Part shown: piece by piece, positions 45,290 to 53,939 of the stretch
How the letters are laid out: each line of letters starts with the position of its first letter
Position numbering within the stretch: position 1 is the first letter of the stretch
Source: Caldovatus sediminis
Lineage (GTDB): Bacteria; Pseudomonadota; Alphaproteobacteria; Acetobacterales; Acetobacteraceae
Length of the DNA stretch: 64,000 bases
Assembly: GCF_014644455.1 (NCBI RefSeq)
Contig: NZ_BMKS01000006.1
Location: 62,001-126,000, forward strand
Reading direction: 5' to 3'
Notes under the pieces: generated by a model
What the model saw: only the letters and a program-made list of their open reading frames with translations
What the model was told of the DNA's origin: nothing
The model's database searches: none
Made by a program: the position numbers and the translations under genes

Positions 45290-45324
45290 GGGGCGCGCCC
45301 TGGCGCGTCCCCGACCGCGAGGGG
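45290..45324 (+). promoter_or_regulatory. Expression platform with mutually exclusive hairpins
   Basis: GGGGCGCGCC (45290-45299) can fold on GGCGCGTCCCC (45302-45312, one bulged T). The same CCCC (45309-45312) can instead pair with GGGG (45321-45324). The first hairpin directly adjoins the SAM-II pseudoknot. No T-tract follows, so a simple intrinsic terminator is unlikely. Confidence 0.45.
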
Positions 45325-45354
45325 CCGGAATTCCGTTCCGAAGGTCCCCCGCCC

Positions 45355-46548
45355 ATGGCCAAGCCCCGCAGCGACCGCACGCTCCGCCCCGCCACGCTCC
45401 TCGTCCGCGGCGGACAGATGCGCAGCGGCTTCGACGAGACGGCGGAGGCGCTCTACCTCACCTCCGGCTTCGTCTACGCCAGCGCCGCGCAGGCCGAGGC
45501 GACCTTCGCCGGGACCGAGCGGCACTACCAGTACTCGCGCTTCGGCAACCCGACGGTGACGATGCTCGAGGAGCGGCTGGCGCTGCTCGAGGGCGCGGAG
45601 GCCTGCCGCGCCACCGCGACGGGCATGGCGGCGGTGCACGCCGCGCTGCTCTCCCACCTCAAGGCCGGCGACCGGGTGGTGGCGAGCCGGGCGCTGTTCG
45701 GCTCCTGCCACTGGATCGTCTCCACCCTGCTGCCGCGCTACGGCATCGCGGGCGAGTTCGTGGACGGCGCCGACCTCGCGCAATGGGAGCGCGCGCTGAG
45801 CCGCCCGGCGAGCCTCGTGCTGCTCGAGACGCCCTCCAACCCGATGCTCGAGATCGTGGACCTGCGCGCGGTCTGCGCGCTGGCGCACCGGGCGGGCGCG
45901 CTGGTGGTGGCGGACAACGTGTTCGCGACGCCGCTCCTGCAGCGCCCGATGGAGTTCGGCGCCGACATCGTCGTCTATTCCGCGACCAAGCACTTCGACG
46001 GGCAGGGGCGCGTGCTCGGCGGCGCGGTCCTCGGGCCGCGGAAGTGGGTCGAGGACACGCTGCAGCCCTTCCTCCGCAACACCGGCCCCTCGATCTCGCC
46101 CTTCAACGCCTGGGTGATCCTGAAGGGACTGGAGACGCTGCCGGCCCGGCTCTCCGCCATGTGCCGCTCGGCCGCGGCGGTGGCGGACTTCCTCGCCGGG
46201 CGGCGCGAGGTCGCGCGCGTGCTCTATCCCTTCCGCGCCGACCACCCGCAGCAGAAGCTCGCCATGGCGCAGATGCGCGCCGGCGGCACGGTCGTCACCT
46301 TCGAGCTGAAGGGCGGCAAGGAGGCCGCGTTCCGCGTGCTCGACGCGCTGCGGCTGATCGACATCTCGAACAACCTCGGCGACGCGAAGAGCCTGGTGAC
46401 GCATCCGGCGACGACGACGCACATGCGCATCGGGGCGGAGGAGCGGGCGCGCCTCGGCATCACCGACGGCACGGTGCGGCTCTCGGTCGGGCTCGAGGAC
46501 GTGGCGGACCTCATCGAGGACCTCGCGGCGGCGCTCGACGCGCTCTGA
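45355..46548 (+). CDS. metZ: O-succinylhomoserine sulfhydrylase
   Basis: PLP enzyme of 397 residues that makes homocysteine from O-succinyl- or O-acetylhomoserine and sulfide. Seen: QYSRFGNPTVTMLEERLALLEG, Asp187 (ALVVADNVFATP) and the PLP Lys212 in VYSATKHFDGQGRVLGG. The C-terminal GDAKSLVTHPATTTHMR and LSVGLEDVADL are typical of the Cys/Met metabolism family. The combination KHFDGQGRVLGGAVLG and the SAM-II leader favour MetZ over cystathionine lyases. The ATG has a GAAGG ribosome site 10 bases upstream. Expression should fall when S-adenosylmethionine is abundant. Confidence 0.93.
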   Translation: MAKPRSDRTLRPATLLVRGGQMRSGFDETAEALYLTSGFVYASAAQAEATFAGTERHYQYSRFGNPTVTMLEERLALLEGAEACRATATGMAAVHAALLSHLKAGDRVVASRALFGSCHWIVSTLLPRYGIAGEFVDGADLAQWERALSRPASLVLLETPSNPMLEIVDLRAVCALAHRAGALVVADNVFATPLLQRPMEFGADIVVYSATKHFDGQGRVLGGAVLGPRKWVEDTLQPFLRNTGPSISPFNAWVILKGLETLPARLSAMCRSAAAVADFLAGRREVARVLYPFRADHPQQKLAMAQMRAGGTVVTFELKGGKEAAFRVLDALRLIDISNNLGDAKSLVTHPATTTHMRIGAEERARLGITDGTVRLSVGLEDVADLIEDLAAALDAL

Positions 46549-46569
46549 GCGTATGCCGGTGCGCGCCCG

Positions 46570-46591
46570 GGCCGGCCGTCGGGGGCCGGCC
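46570..46591 (+). terminator. Hairpin after metZ
   Basis: Two copies of GGCCGGCC separated by GTCGGG can form an 8-bp stem. The DNA is also a 12-base direct repeat (GGCCGGCCGTCG at 46570 and 46584). It starts 21 bases after the metZ stop, without a T-tract. Confidence 0.5.
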
Positions 46592-46651
46592 GTCGAGGGG
46601 TGTGGACAGGCCCGGTCCGGCCGCCGACTATCCCCCCTCGGAAGGAACGCC

Positions 46652-47119
46652 ATGGCGAAACCACCGCCCGACCCACCGCCGGGCCCGCGCGGCGCGCGCC
46701 CGGGCGCCGGCCGTCAGGACGCCTTTGCGGAGACGACGCGCGGCATCCGCGTGACCGTGCGCGCCTTCTACCTGGCCGACCAGTCGCAGCCCGAGCGGGG
46801 CCACCATGTCTGGGCCTACCGCGTAACGATCGAGAACCTCGGTACGGAGACGGTGCAGCTCCTGCGCCGGACCTGGCACATCACCGACGGGCTCGGCCGC
46901 ACCCAGGTCGTGCACGGCGCCGGCGTGGTGGGCGAGCAGCCGGTTCTCGAGCCGGGCGAGAGCTTCGAGTACACCTCCGGCACGCCGCTCCCGACGCCCT
47001 CGGGCTTCATGCGCGGGCACTATCACATGGTCGTGACCGGCACCGGCGAGGCCTTCGACGTCGTCATCCCGGCCTTCAGCCTCGACAGTCCCCACCTTCC
47101 CTCGGGACAGGTCCATTGA
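46652..47119 (+). CDS. apaG: ApaG protein with an extended N-terminus
   Basis: ApaG of 155 residues; the family is usually near 125. The core from [36 protein letters not shown] through [30 protein letters not shown] is fully typical of this fibronectin-III-like fold. The first 25 residues are Pro/Gly/Arg-rich and extra. A good GGAAGGA ribosome site 6 bases before the ATG supports the long start. ApaG's role is unclear; in E. coli it is linked to cobalt tolerance and lies with apaH. Here it lies between metZ and folE on the same strand. Confidence 0.92.
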   Translation: MAKPPPDPPPGPRGARPGAGRQDAFAETTRGIRVTVRAFYLADQSQPERGHHVWAYRVTIENLGTETVQLLRRTWHITDGLGRTQVVHGAGVVGEQPVLEPGESFEYTSGTPLPTPSGFMRGHYHMVVTGTGEAFDVVIPAFSLDSPHLPSGQVH

Positions 47120-47153
47120 GCCGGGAGCACAGCGGCCAGGCCGGGCGCGATGG

Positions 47154-47180
47154 TTGCCGAGCCGTGGCGACACCTTATCT
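47154..47180 (+). promoter_or_regulatory. Possible folE promoter
   Basis: TTGCCG (47154-47159), a 15-base spacer and TTATCT (47175-47180) in the only A/T-richer part of the 150-base gap before folE. Spacer is short, so confidence is low. Confidence 0.3.
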
Positions 47181-47271
47181 CAGTTCGACCGACCGGGACC
47201 GAGCCGGGGGCGAACGGTGCCACGGCGGGCCGCCGCAACGGGGGCCCACGCCTTTGGGGACATCCGAGACC

Positions 47272-47910
47272 GTGAACATCCAGACCTTCCCGGCCGCGCC
47301 GTTCCGCGCCGAGCCCGCCGCGGACCGCCCGAGCCGCGAGGCGGCCGAGGCCGCCGTGCGCACCCTGATCCGCTGGGCCGGCGACGACCCGGACCGCGAG
47401 GGGCTGCGCGACACCCCCGCCCGCGTGGTGCGCGCCTTCGAGGAGTTCTTCTCGGGCTACGACGAGGATCCCGTCGCCCTCCTCGCCCGCTCCTTCGAGG
47501 AGACGGAGGGCTACGACGAGATGGTGGTGCTGCGCGACATCCGGCTGGAGAGCCACTGCGAGCACCACATGGTCCCGATCATCGGCCGCGCGCACGTCGC
47601 CTACCTGCCGGCGGGGCGGGTGGTCGGCATCTCCAAGCTCGCCCGCGTGGTCGAGGCCTACGCCAAGCGGCTGCAGATCCAGGAGAAGCTGACCGCGCAG
47701 ATCGCCAACACCATCCAGGACGTGCTCCAGCCCAAGGGCGTCGCGGTGGTGATCGAGGCGGCGCACCAGTGCATGACCACGCGCGGCGTCCACAAGCACG
47801 GCGTGAGCATGGTCACCAGCCGCATGCTCGGCGCCTTCCGCGACGACCCGAGCACGCGGCGGGAGTTCCTCGCCATGATCGGCGGCCAGCGCTGGCAGGT
47901 GGAGGGCTGA
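47272..47910 (+). CDS. folE: GTP cyclohydrolase I (type IA)
   Basis: FolE of 212 residues, first step of tetrahydrofolate synthesis: GTP to 7,8-dihydroneopterin triphosphate. Zinc ligands Cys96 and His99 (ESHCEHHM) and Cys167 ([12 protein letters not shown]) are present, as are [41 protein letters not shown] and the C-terminal [11 protein letters not shown]. The start is a GTG giving [11 protein letters not shown]; an in-frame TTG six codons upstream is possible. A hairpin covers the stop codon and the next gene is convergent. Confidence 0.96.
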   Translation: MNIQTFPAAPFRAEPAADRPSREAAEAAVRTLIRWAGDDPDREGLRDTPARVVRAFEEFFSGYDEDPVALLARSFEETEGYDEMVVLRDIRLESHCEHHMVPIIGRAHVAYLPAGRVVGISKLARVVEAYAKRLQIQEKLTAQIANTIQDVLQPKGVAVVIEAAHQCMTTRGVHKHGVSMVTSRMLGAFRDDPSTRREFLAMIGGQRWQVEG

Positions 47911-47919
47911 GCGCCCTCC
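47901..47919. terminator. Hairpin over the folE stop codon
   Basis: A perfect 7-bp stem GGAGGGC / GCCCTCC with the loop TGAGC, so the folE stop codon lies in the loop. It separates folE from the convergent solute-binding-protein gene. Confidence 0.5.
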
Positions 47920-47941
47920 CCGGCCGGCGGCGCCGCCCGCC

Positions 47942-49549
47942 CTACCGTCCGACCCGCTCGATGTTCCACAGCACCGGGAAGCCGACCTCGAGGACGCCGC
48001 GCAGGTTGGCGCGGTAGACCGCGGGGCTCGCGAACTGCCCGAGCGTGACGATCGAGACGTTCTCGATGGCGCGCGCCTGGAGCTGGGCCGCGATCTCGCG
48101 CTGCTTCGCCGGGTCGCTCTCGGCGGCGAACCGCTGCAGCAGCGGCACCTGGCCCTCGTCGCACCACCAGCCCGGATAGACGTTGGCGCAGTTGTAGACC
48201 AGCGCCGGGTTGGCCATCGGGTTCTGCATGTCGAAGCCGGTCCAGACGATCGGCGTCAGGCTCCATCCGCCCTGCGCCACCGGCTCGCGCCGGGTGCGGA
48301 GCTGCGCCACCGTGCTCCAGTCGGTGGAGCGGACGTCGAGGTTGAAGCCGACGCGGCGAAGCTGCTCGATCGCCACCTGCGCGATCGGGTCTATCAGCGC
48401 CGAATCGCGCGCGTGCAGCACCACCACCGGCTGGTTGTCGTAGCCGGCCTCGCGCATCAGCGCGCGGGCGCGGTCCGGGCTGGGGTTGCGCAGCGATTCG
48501 GTCCCGGCGTCGGTCGCAAAGGGGCCGCCGCACATGAACAGCGTCAGGCACTGGCGGTGGACCATGTCCTCCGGCAGGCCGAGCGCGGCGACCACCTCGG
48601 ACTGGTCGATCGCCTGCTGCAGGGCGCGGCGCATCCGCACGTCGTTGAACGGCGGCTGGGTGTGGTTGATGGTGATGACGCCGTAGATCTCGCCCCCGCC
48701 GAGGCCGCGCGTCACGACGACGCGGCGGTCGCGGCGCAGCATGTCGATGAAGTCGAGCGGGGCGCGCTCGAGGTAGTCGATCTCCCCGCTCTGCAGCGCC
48801 GCGACCTTGGTCGAGTGGTCGGGAATGGAGACGAACTCGGCGCGCTCGAAGTGCACGCGCTTGCCGCCGGCGAGGCCGTCCGCCGGCTCCTGGCGCGGGC
48901 GGTAGTTGGGGTTGCGGCGGAAGACGACGCGGTCGCCCGGGCGCCACTCCTCGCGCCGGAACAGGTAGGGGCCGGAGCCGATCACCTCCTGGATCTGCTG
49001 GTTCGGCGGCGTCTGCGCGATCCGCGCCGGCATCATGAACGGGACCAGCGTCGCCGCCTTGCCGAGCGCCTCGAGGACCTGGCCGAAGGGGCGGGCCAGC
49101 TCGAGGACGAAGGTCCGCTGGTCCACCACGCGCAGCTCCTTCGCCGCGGCCATGAGCTGCCGGCCGAGCCCGTCGCGCGCGCCCCAGCGGCGGATCGAAT
49201 GCACGCAGTCCTCCGCCGTGACCGGCGTGCCGTCGTGCCATTCGAGGCCGGGACGCAGCCGGAAGGTCCAGGTCAGGCGGTCGTCGCTGACCTCCCAGGA
49301 CTCGAGCATCTGCGGGCGCATCACGCCCTGGCTGTCGGGCGCGACCAGCGTGTCCCAGACCATGAAGCCGAAGGCGCGGGTGACGACCGAGGGGGTGAAA
49401 ACCGGATCGAGGACCTGCAGCTCGGTGTTCATCACCAGGCGCAGCGGCTGCTGCTGCGAGGATTGCGCCGCCGCCGGTTGCAGCGCGGCGCCCGGGCCGG
49501 CGAGGAGCCCGCCGATCGCCGCCGCATGCAGGAATGCCCTGAACCTCAT
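47942..49549 (-). CDS. ABC transporter substrate-binding protein, family 5 (peptide/nickel type)
   Basis: Periplasmic binding protein of 535 residues. A signal peptide (about 1-28, cleavage near PAAAQ) is followed by the SBP_bac_5 pattern: LRLVMNTELQVLDPVFTPSVVTR, MLESWEVSDDRLTWTFRLRPGLEWHDGTPVTAEDCVHSIRRW and INHTQPPFNDVRMRRALQQAIDQ. Such proteins deliver peptides, opines, nickel or glutathione to a DppBCDF-type importer. No permease or ATPase gene is adjacent in the window, so it is an orphan that must use a distant transporter. The ATG has an AAAGGG site upstream. Ligand unknown. Confidence 0.92.
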   Translation of the reverse strand: MRFRAFLHAAAIGGLLAGPGAALQPAAAQSSQQQPLRLVMNTELQVLDPVFTPSVVTRAFGFMVWDTLVAPDSQGVMRPQMLESWEVSDDRLTWTFRLRPGLEWHDGTPVTAEDCVHSIRRWGARDGLGRQLMAAAKELRVVDQRTFVLELARPFGQVLEALGKAATLVPFMMPARIAQTPPNQQIQEVIGSGPYLFRREEWRPGDRVVFRRNPNYRPRQEPADGLAGGKRVHFERAEFVSIPDHSTKVAALQSGEIDYLERAPLDFIDMLRRDRRVVVTRGLGGGEIYGVITINHTQPPFNDVRMRRALQQAIDQSEVVAALGLPEDMVHRQCLTLFMCGGPFATDAGTESLRNPSPDRARALMREAGYDNQPVVVLHARDSALIDPIAQVAIEQLRRVGFNLDVRSTDWSTVAQLRTRREPVAQGGWSLTPIVWTGFDMQNPMANPALVYNCANVYPGWWCDEGQVPLLQRFAAESDPAKQREIAAQLQARAIENVSIVTLGQFASPAVYRANLRGVLEVGFPVLWNIERVGR

Positions 49550-49925
49550 TGTCCCAGCCCTTTCCTCGTTCCGCCCGCTTCGCGCGGGCCCTTCGCCGCC
49601 GCCGATGTCCGGCGCCTCGGCGCGGCCACGGCCCCCGGACGCCGCGCGCACCCGAGTGGCCGGCCGGTGTCGCGAACACCGACCTGCCATGCCGAATGCG
49701 CGACCCGCGGCAGCGTGCCGCGTCCGCGCGCCGCGTGCAACCGAGCGGGGGCCGATGCGCCGCGGCCACCGCGGCATCCGGGGCGCCGGCAAGGCAGGGG
49801 ATCGGAGGGCGGGCGCGGCGGGAGCGCCCGACAGTGCGGCGACCGGCCCGGCGCCGCGCGGCCGGGGCGCGCGCCGGGGACCGGCGGCGGCCGCGCCCTG
49901 CCGCGACGGCGCGCGTCGCGGCGCC
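49550..49925. other. Intergenic stretch between two binding-protein genes
   Basis: About 375 bases between the family 5 binding protein and the Bug protein, both on the minus strand. No gene, repeat or clear promoter is visible; frames are Arg/Ala/Pro-rich. Confidence 0.5.
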
Positions 49926-50912
49926 CTACTCCACGCGGATCCCGCTCTCGCGCACGATGCGCTTCACCACCTCGCGCTCGCGGCGGATGCGGGCGGCGAA
50001 TTCCGCCGGCGTGTCGGTCACCGCGTCGTTGCCGGTGAGCGCCAGGCGCTCGCGCACCGCCGGGTCGCCGGTCGCATGGCGCAGCGCGGCGGAGAGGCGC
50101 CCGATCACCGGCTCCGGCGTGCCGGCCGGCGCGAACAGGCCGTTCCAGCTCGTCATGTCGTAGCCGGGATAGCCGCTCTCGGCGATCGTCGGCAGGTGCG
50201 CGAGGCTGCCGCGGCGCTCGGCGCTGGTCAGCGCGATGCCGAGCGCGCGGCCGTCGTCTATGACCGGCTTGATCGAGTTCGCGGTGATCAGCACCGCCGC
50301 GATGTTGCCCGCGGCTAGGTCGCGCGCCGCCTCCGCGCCGCCGCGATAGGGCACGTGCTCCAGCCGGATGCCGGCGCGGCTCTCCAGCAGCGCGCCGGCG
50401 AGATGGCCCGGCGAGCCGACGCCCGGCGTGCCGTAGGTGACGCTGCCCGGCGCCGCCTTCGCCGCGGCGACGAAGCCCGCGAGGTCGCGCCCCGGGAAGT
50501 CGCGCCTCACCGCCAGCACGTAGGGCGCCGCCACCGCCTGGCCGACCGGGACGAAGGCGGTCTCGTGGTCGAAGGCGAGGCCGCGGACGATCAGCGGCGC
50601 GATCAGGAAGGCGATGCTCTCGAACAGCAGCGTGTGGCCGTCCGGCGGCGCCTGCGCGACGATCCCGGCGCCGATCGTGCCGCCGGCGCCGGTGCGGTTC
50701 TCGATCACGATCGGCTGGCCGAGGAACTCCGCCATCCGGGGCTGGAGCAGGCGGATCACCGTGTCGGACTGCCCGCCCGGCGCGTAGGGCGCGACGATGC
50801 GGACCGGGCGGCCGGGCCAGCGCTCGCCCCCCGCCTGCGCCGCCGCGGGCCCGGCGGCGGCGAGCAGCGATGCGGGGCCGGCGGCGAGCAGCGCGCGGCG
50901 GCGTGCGGTCAT
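49926..50912 (-). CDS. Tripartite tricarboxylate transporter substrate-binding protein (Bug family)
   Basis: Bug-type periplasmic binding protein of 328 residues. A signal peptide (about 1-26, ending AAAQA) leads into the family pattern WPGRPVRIVAPYAPGGQSDTVIRLL, VIENRTGAGGTIGAGIVAQAPPDGHTLL and LAHLPTIAESGYPGYDMTSWNGLFAPAGTP. These proteins bind carboxylates or other small acids. The membrane subunits TctA and TctB are not nearby, which is common for Bug genes. It is the last gene of an M20 peptidase-amidase-DUF6494-Bug unit, with 28 bases to the DUF6494 gene. That suggests it binds the substrate or product of those hydrolases. Confidence 0.93.
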   Translation of the reverse strand: MTARRRALLAAGPASLLAAAGPAAAQAGGERWPGRPVRIVAPYAPGGQSDTVIRLLQPRMAEFLGQPIVIENRTGAGGTIGAGIVAQAPPDGHTLLFESIAFLIAPLIVRGLAFDHETAFVPVGQAVAAPYVLAVRRDFPGRDLAGFVAAAKAAPGSVTYGTPGVGSPGHLAGALLESRAGIRLEHVPYRGGAEAARDLAAGNIAAVLITANSIKPVIDDGRALGIALTSAERRGSLAHLPTIAESGYPGYDMTSWNGLFAPAGTPEPVIGRLSAALRHATGDPAVRERLALTGNDAVTDTPAEFAARIRREREVVKRIVRESGIRVE

Positions 50913-50940
50913 GGCGGCGTGTCTCCTCCCCTCGCCCGGC

Positions 50941-51132
50941 TCAGTCGAGCGCGATCGTCTCCTCGACGACGTGCCGCAGCGGCGCGTCGTCGGAGGTGAG
51001 CGTCATCCGCAGCCTGAGCGTCCTGCCCTGCACCTGGCCCTCGCGCACCACGCGCTCGATCTCGCGCTGCGAGGTGACGCCGACCTGCTTGAGGAACTTG
51101 CGCACGGCCATGTTGAAGCGGTCCTCGTCCAT
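50941..51132 (-). CDS. DUF6494 family small protein
   Basis: Protein of 63 residues. The pattern MDEDRFNMAVRKFLKQVGVTSQREIERVVRE followed by LRLRMTLTSDD matches what I know as DUF6494: a short helix-turn-like N-terminal half and a beta C-terminus. Function is unknown. A longer start 16 codons upstream is possible but adds only a basic low-complexity stretch. It lies 96 bases after the amidase and 28 bases before the Bug gene on the same strand. Confidence 0.75.
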   Translation of the reverse strand: MDEDRFNMAVRKFLKQVGVTSQREIERVVREGQVQGRTLRLRMTLTSDDAPLRHVVEETIALD

Positions 51133-51228
51133 GGGCGCCTTCTCCCGCCGCGCCTTTGTCCGCGCGGCGCCGGAGAGCATAGCAGGAGGTCGGGCCGGCG
51201 TGTCGCCTTCCCTGGCGTCGCCGGCCGG

Positions 51229-52686
51229 TCAGGAGGGCGGCGGCACCGTGCCCGGGCGCGGGGCGATCGGCAGCAGCCGGTCGAGCCCGGTCAGCCGCTC
51301 GAACAGCGCGGCGGCCTGCAGGGCCCGCGCCTCCTGCCGCGGCGGCGCGACCACCTGCAGGCCGACCGGGCGGCCGTAGCGGTCGAAGCCGCAGGGCACC
51401 GCCACCGCCGGGCACCCGGCCAGCGTGATCGCGGCGTTGATCAGCGACGCCGCCATGTAGTTCCCGAGCCTCTTGCCGTCCACCGTCTCCGGGTGGCGCA
51501 GCATGACGTCGAAGGCGGGCGTCGCGGCGCCCGGCGTGACGAAGACGTCGTGGCGCGCGAACAGCGCGGCGACGCGGCGGTACCAGGCGGCGCGCTCGCG
51601 CTCCGCCCAGGCGAGGCGGGAGGGGGTGGCGGCGAGGCCGCGCTCGGTGTTCCAGATGATGTCGGGCTTGATCAGGTCGCGATGGGCCGCGATCTGCAGC
51701 TCGCGGTCCACGACGAACTGCTGCGAGCGCAGCACCAGGAAGACCTCCTCCAGCGGCCCGAGATCGGGCGCGGCGAGCTCCACGGTGCAGCCGAGCTCCT
51801 CGAAGCGCCGCACCTCGCGGGCGCAGATCTCCCGCGTCTCGCGGTCCACGGCGAGGCCGCCGTTGAAGTCGGGCGTGAAGGCGATGCGCAGCGGCAGGGC
51901 GCGCTCGGCCTCGGCGACGGCGCGCGCGTAGGGCACGGCGGGCGCCTCGTAGGTCAGCGGGTCGAGCAGGTCCCAGCCCGCCATGGTGTCGAGGAACAGC
52001 GCCACGTCCGGCACGTTGCGCGCCATCGGCCCCTGCACCGAGAGCGGGGAGAAGAGGGTGTTGCTCGTCCCGCGCGTCACCCGCCCCGGCGAGGGGCGGA
52101 GGCCGACCACGCCGCAATAGGTCGCCGGCCGGCGCAGCGAGCCGCCGTGGTCGGAGCCGTGGGAGAGCCAGCACTCCCCGGTCGCCAGCGCCACCGCGCC
52201 GCCGCCGGTCGAGCCGCCGCAGGTGAGCGCGGTGTTCCACGGGTTGCGCGTGCGCCCGAACACCTCGTTGAAGGTCGAGCCGCCGGCGCCGAACTCCGGC
52301 GTGTTGGACTTGGCGATGACGATGCCGCCCTTGCGCTCGATGCGCTCGACCAGCGGGTGCGACCGCTCCGGCACGTGGTCGCGGAAGATCGGCGAGCCGT
52401 AGGTGGTGCGCACGCCGGCGACGTCCACCAGGTCCTTGATCGTCACCGGCAGGCCGGCGAGCCAGCCCGGCTCGCCCTCGGCCTCGCGCCCCTCGCCGCG
52501 CATCAGCCGCTTCGCGTGGTCGCGCGCGCGGTCGAGGCAGAGGGTGGGCAGCGCGTTCACCGCCGGCTCGACCGCGGCGATGCGCGCCGCCGCCGCCTCG
52601 ATCAGCTCGAGCGGCGAGACCTCGCCGCGCCGGAGCCTCGCCACCGCCTCGGTGGCGGTCAGGCGGATCAGCGCCTCGTCGGACAT
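51229..52686 (-). CDS. Amidase signature family hydrolase
   Basis: Amidase of 485 residues with the complete Ser-cisSer-Lys triad: Lys84 in VTIKDLVDV, Ser159 in CGGSTGGGAVA and the nucleophile Ser183 in SDHGGSLRRPA. It would hydrolyse an amide bond in the cytosol. The substrate-facing C-terminal part is not diagnostic. GatA is unlikely: no gatB or gatC is adjacent, and the sequence around the active site (HGSDHGGSLRRPATYCGVVG) is of the general amidase type. It lies 63 bases after an M20 peptidase and upstream of DUF6494 and Bug genes. A shared pathway for an N-acyl amino acid or amide is likely. Confidence 0.93.
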   Translation of the reverse strand: MSDEALIRLTATEAVARLRRGEVSPLELIEAAAARIAAVEPAVNALPTLCLDRARDHAKRLMRGEGREAEGEPGWLAGLPVTIKDLVDVAGVRTTYGSPIFRDHVPERSHPLVERIERKGGIVIAKSNTPEFGAGGSTFNEVFGRTRNPWNTALTCGGSTGGGAVALATGECWLSHGSDHGGSLRRPATYCGVVGLRPSPGRVTRGTSNTLFSPLSVQGPMARNVPDVALFLDTMAGWDLLDPLTYEAPAVPYARAVAEAERALPLRIAFTPDFNGGLAVDRETREICAREVRRFEELGCTVELAAPDLGPLEEVFLVLRSQQFVVDRELQIAAHRDLIKPDIIWNTERGLAATPSRLAWAERERAAWYRRVAALFARHDVFVTPGAATPAFDVMLRHPETVDGKRLGNYMAASLINAAITLAGCPAVAVPCGFDRYGRPVGLQVVAPPRQEARALQAAALFERLTGLDRLLPIAPRPGTVPPPS

Positions 52687-52749
52687 GCCGGCTTCCTCCC
52701 TCGGACCCGGCGCATTGCAGCCCGGCCCGCGCGGCGCGGCAAGCGCCGG

Positions 52750-53889
52750 TCAGTCGCCCAGCGTCTCCAGCAGCGCGCAGAGGGTGGCGCCGCGCGGCGC
52801 CAGGTCGGGCCAGCGGATGTGCTCGTCCGGCGCGTGCGCGCCGGCGCCGGGGCAGCCGAGCCCGTCCAGCGTCGGCACGCCGAGCGCGGCGGTGAAGTTC
52901 CCGTCCGAGCCGCCGCCGCGGAAGGTCTTCGGCAGGTCGTAGCCCTCCGCCGCGGCCAGCGCCCGCGCCGTCTCCCAGAGCGCGAGGATCGCCGGCGTCT
53001 CGGCGAAGGGCGGGCGGTTCATGCCGCCGCTGACGGCGATCTCGATGCCCTCCTCCGGGCTGCCGGCCATGCCGAGGATCAGGCGCTCCAGCCGCTCGCC
53101 GTCCTCGGCGGTGGCGACGCGGAGGTCGATCTCGCAGGCCGCCTCGGGCGCGATCACGTTGGGGCGGGTGCCGCCGCGGATCGGGGCGACGTTGGTGGTG
53201 ACGCCGCGATCGAGGTCCACCAGCGCGTGGATCTCCAGGATCCGGCGCGCCAGGGCCACCACCGCGCTGCGCCCGTCTTGCCAGTTCCCGCCCGAATGCG
53301 CGCTGCGGCCGCGCACCCGCATCTCGAACCGGCCCACCCCCTTGCGCGCGGTGACGCAGGCGCCCTCGGGGCCCACCGCCGGCTCGGGGATCAGCACGGC
53401 GCAGGCGCCGCGCGCCTCGCGCTCGATGATGGCGCGGCTGGTCGGGCTGCCCACCTCCTCGTCGGGGGTGAGCAGCAGCACCACCGGCGCGCGCGTCGGG
53501 GTCTTCTGCCGCAGGATCTCGCGCACCGCGTGGAAGGCGAGGAAGCTGCCCGCCTTCATGTCGAAGATGCCCGGGCCGTAGGCGCGCTCGCCCTCCACCC
53601 GGAAGGGCATGGAGCGCGCCAGGGTGCCGTGGTCCCAGACCGTGTCGAGATGGCCGGCGACGACCACCGGGCGCCCTCGCCCGCCGGGCGTGCGGGCGAT
53701 CAGCGTGTCGCCGTAGCCGTCACGGCCCGGAATTCGCTCGATGGTGGCGCCAGCGGCGCACAGCTCGCCTTCCGCGACGTCGAGCAGCCGGTTCACTGCC
53801 CGTGGGTCGGTGGTCGGCGTCTCGTGCTCGACCCAGCGGCGCAGCTCCTCGAGCAGGCGTTCGGAGCGGCCGATCGCGGTCCGCGGCAT
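52750..53889 (-). CDS. M20 family metallopeptidase (glutamate carboxypeptidase-like)
   Basis: Zinc hydrolase of 379 residues. Metal ligands are His80 in VVAGHLDTVWD, the bridging Asp110 in GPGIFDMKAG, and Glu145 in TPDEEVGSPTSR, with Glu144 as catalytic base and Asp82 beside the first His. RKGVGRFEMRVRGRSAHSGGNWQDGRSA is the dimerisation domain start. This pattern is close to carboxypeptidase G2-type enzymes, which remove C-terminal glutamate from folates or peptides. No signal peptide is seen. It heads the minus-strand unit with the amidase and Bug genes. Its start faces the MaoC gene. Confidence 0.92.
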   Translation of the reverse strand: MPRTAIGRSERLLEELRRWVEHETPTTDPRAVNRLLDVAEGELCAAGATIERIPGRDGYGDTLIARTPGGRGRPVVVAGHLDTVWDHGTLARSMPFRVEGERAYGPGIFDMKAGSFLAFHAVREILRQKTPTRAPVVLLLTPDEEVGSPTSRAIIEREARGACAVLIPEPAVGPEGACVTARKGVGRFEMRVRGRSAHSGGNWQDGRSAVVALARRILEIHALVDLDRGVTTNVAPIRGGTRPNVIAPEAACEIDLRVATAEDGERLERLILGMAGSPEEGIEIAVSGGMNRPPFAETPAILALWETARALAAAEGYDLPKTFRGGGSDGNFTAALGVPTLDGLGCPGAGAHAPDEHIRWPDLAPRGATLCALLETLGD

Positions 53890-53939
53890 GGGGCGGTTCC
53901 TGTCCCGTGACGATCGGCTTCTGGCAGGGGGGGCGCGGC

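Noticed and set aside
46570-46595. Two 12-base direct repeats as the start of a CRISPR-like or tandem array.
   Set aside because: There are only two copies separated by 2 bases, they are internally palindromic, and they sit right after metZ, so a hairpin is the simpler reading.
51229-52686. Amidase gene as gatA of the tRNA amidotransferase.
   Set aside because: No gatB or gatC is adjacent, and the residues around the nucleophilic serine and the C-terminal half are those of general amidases.
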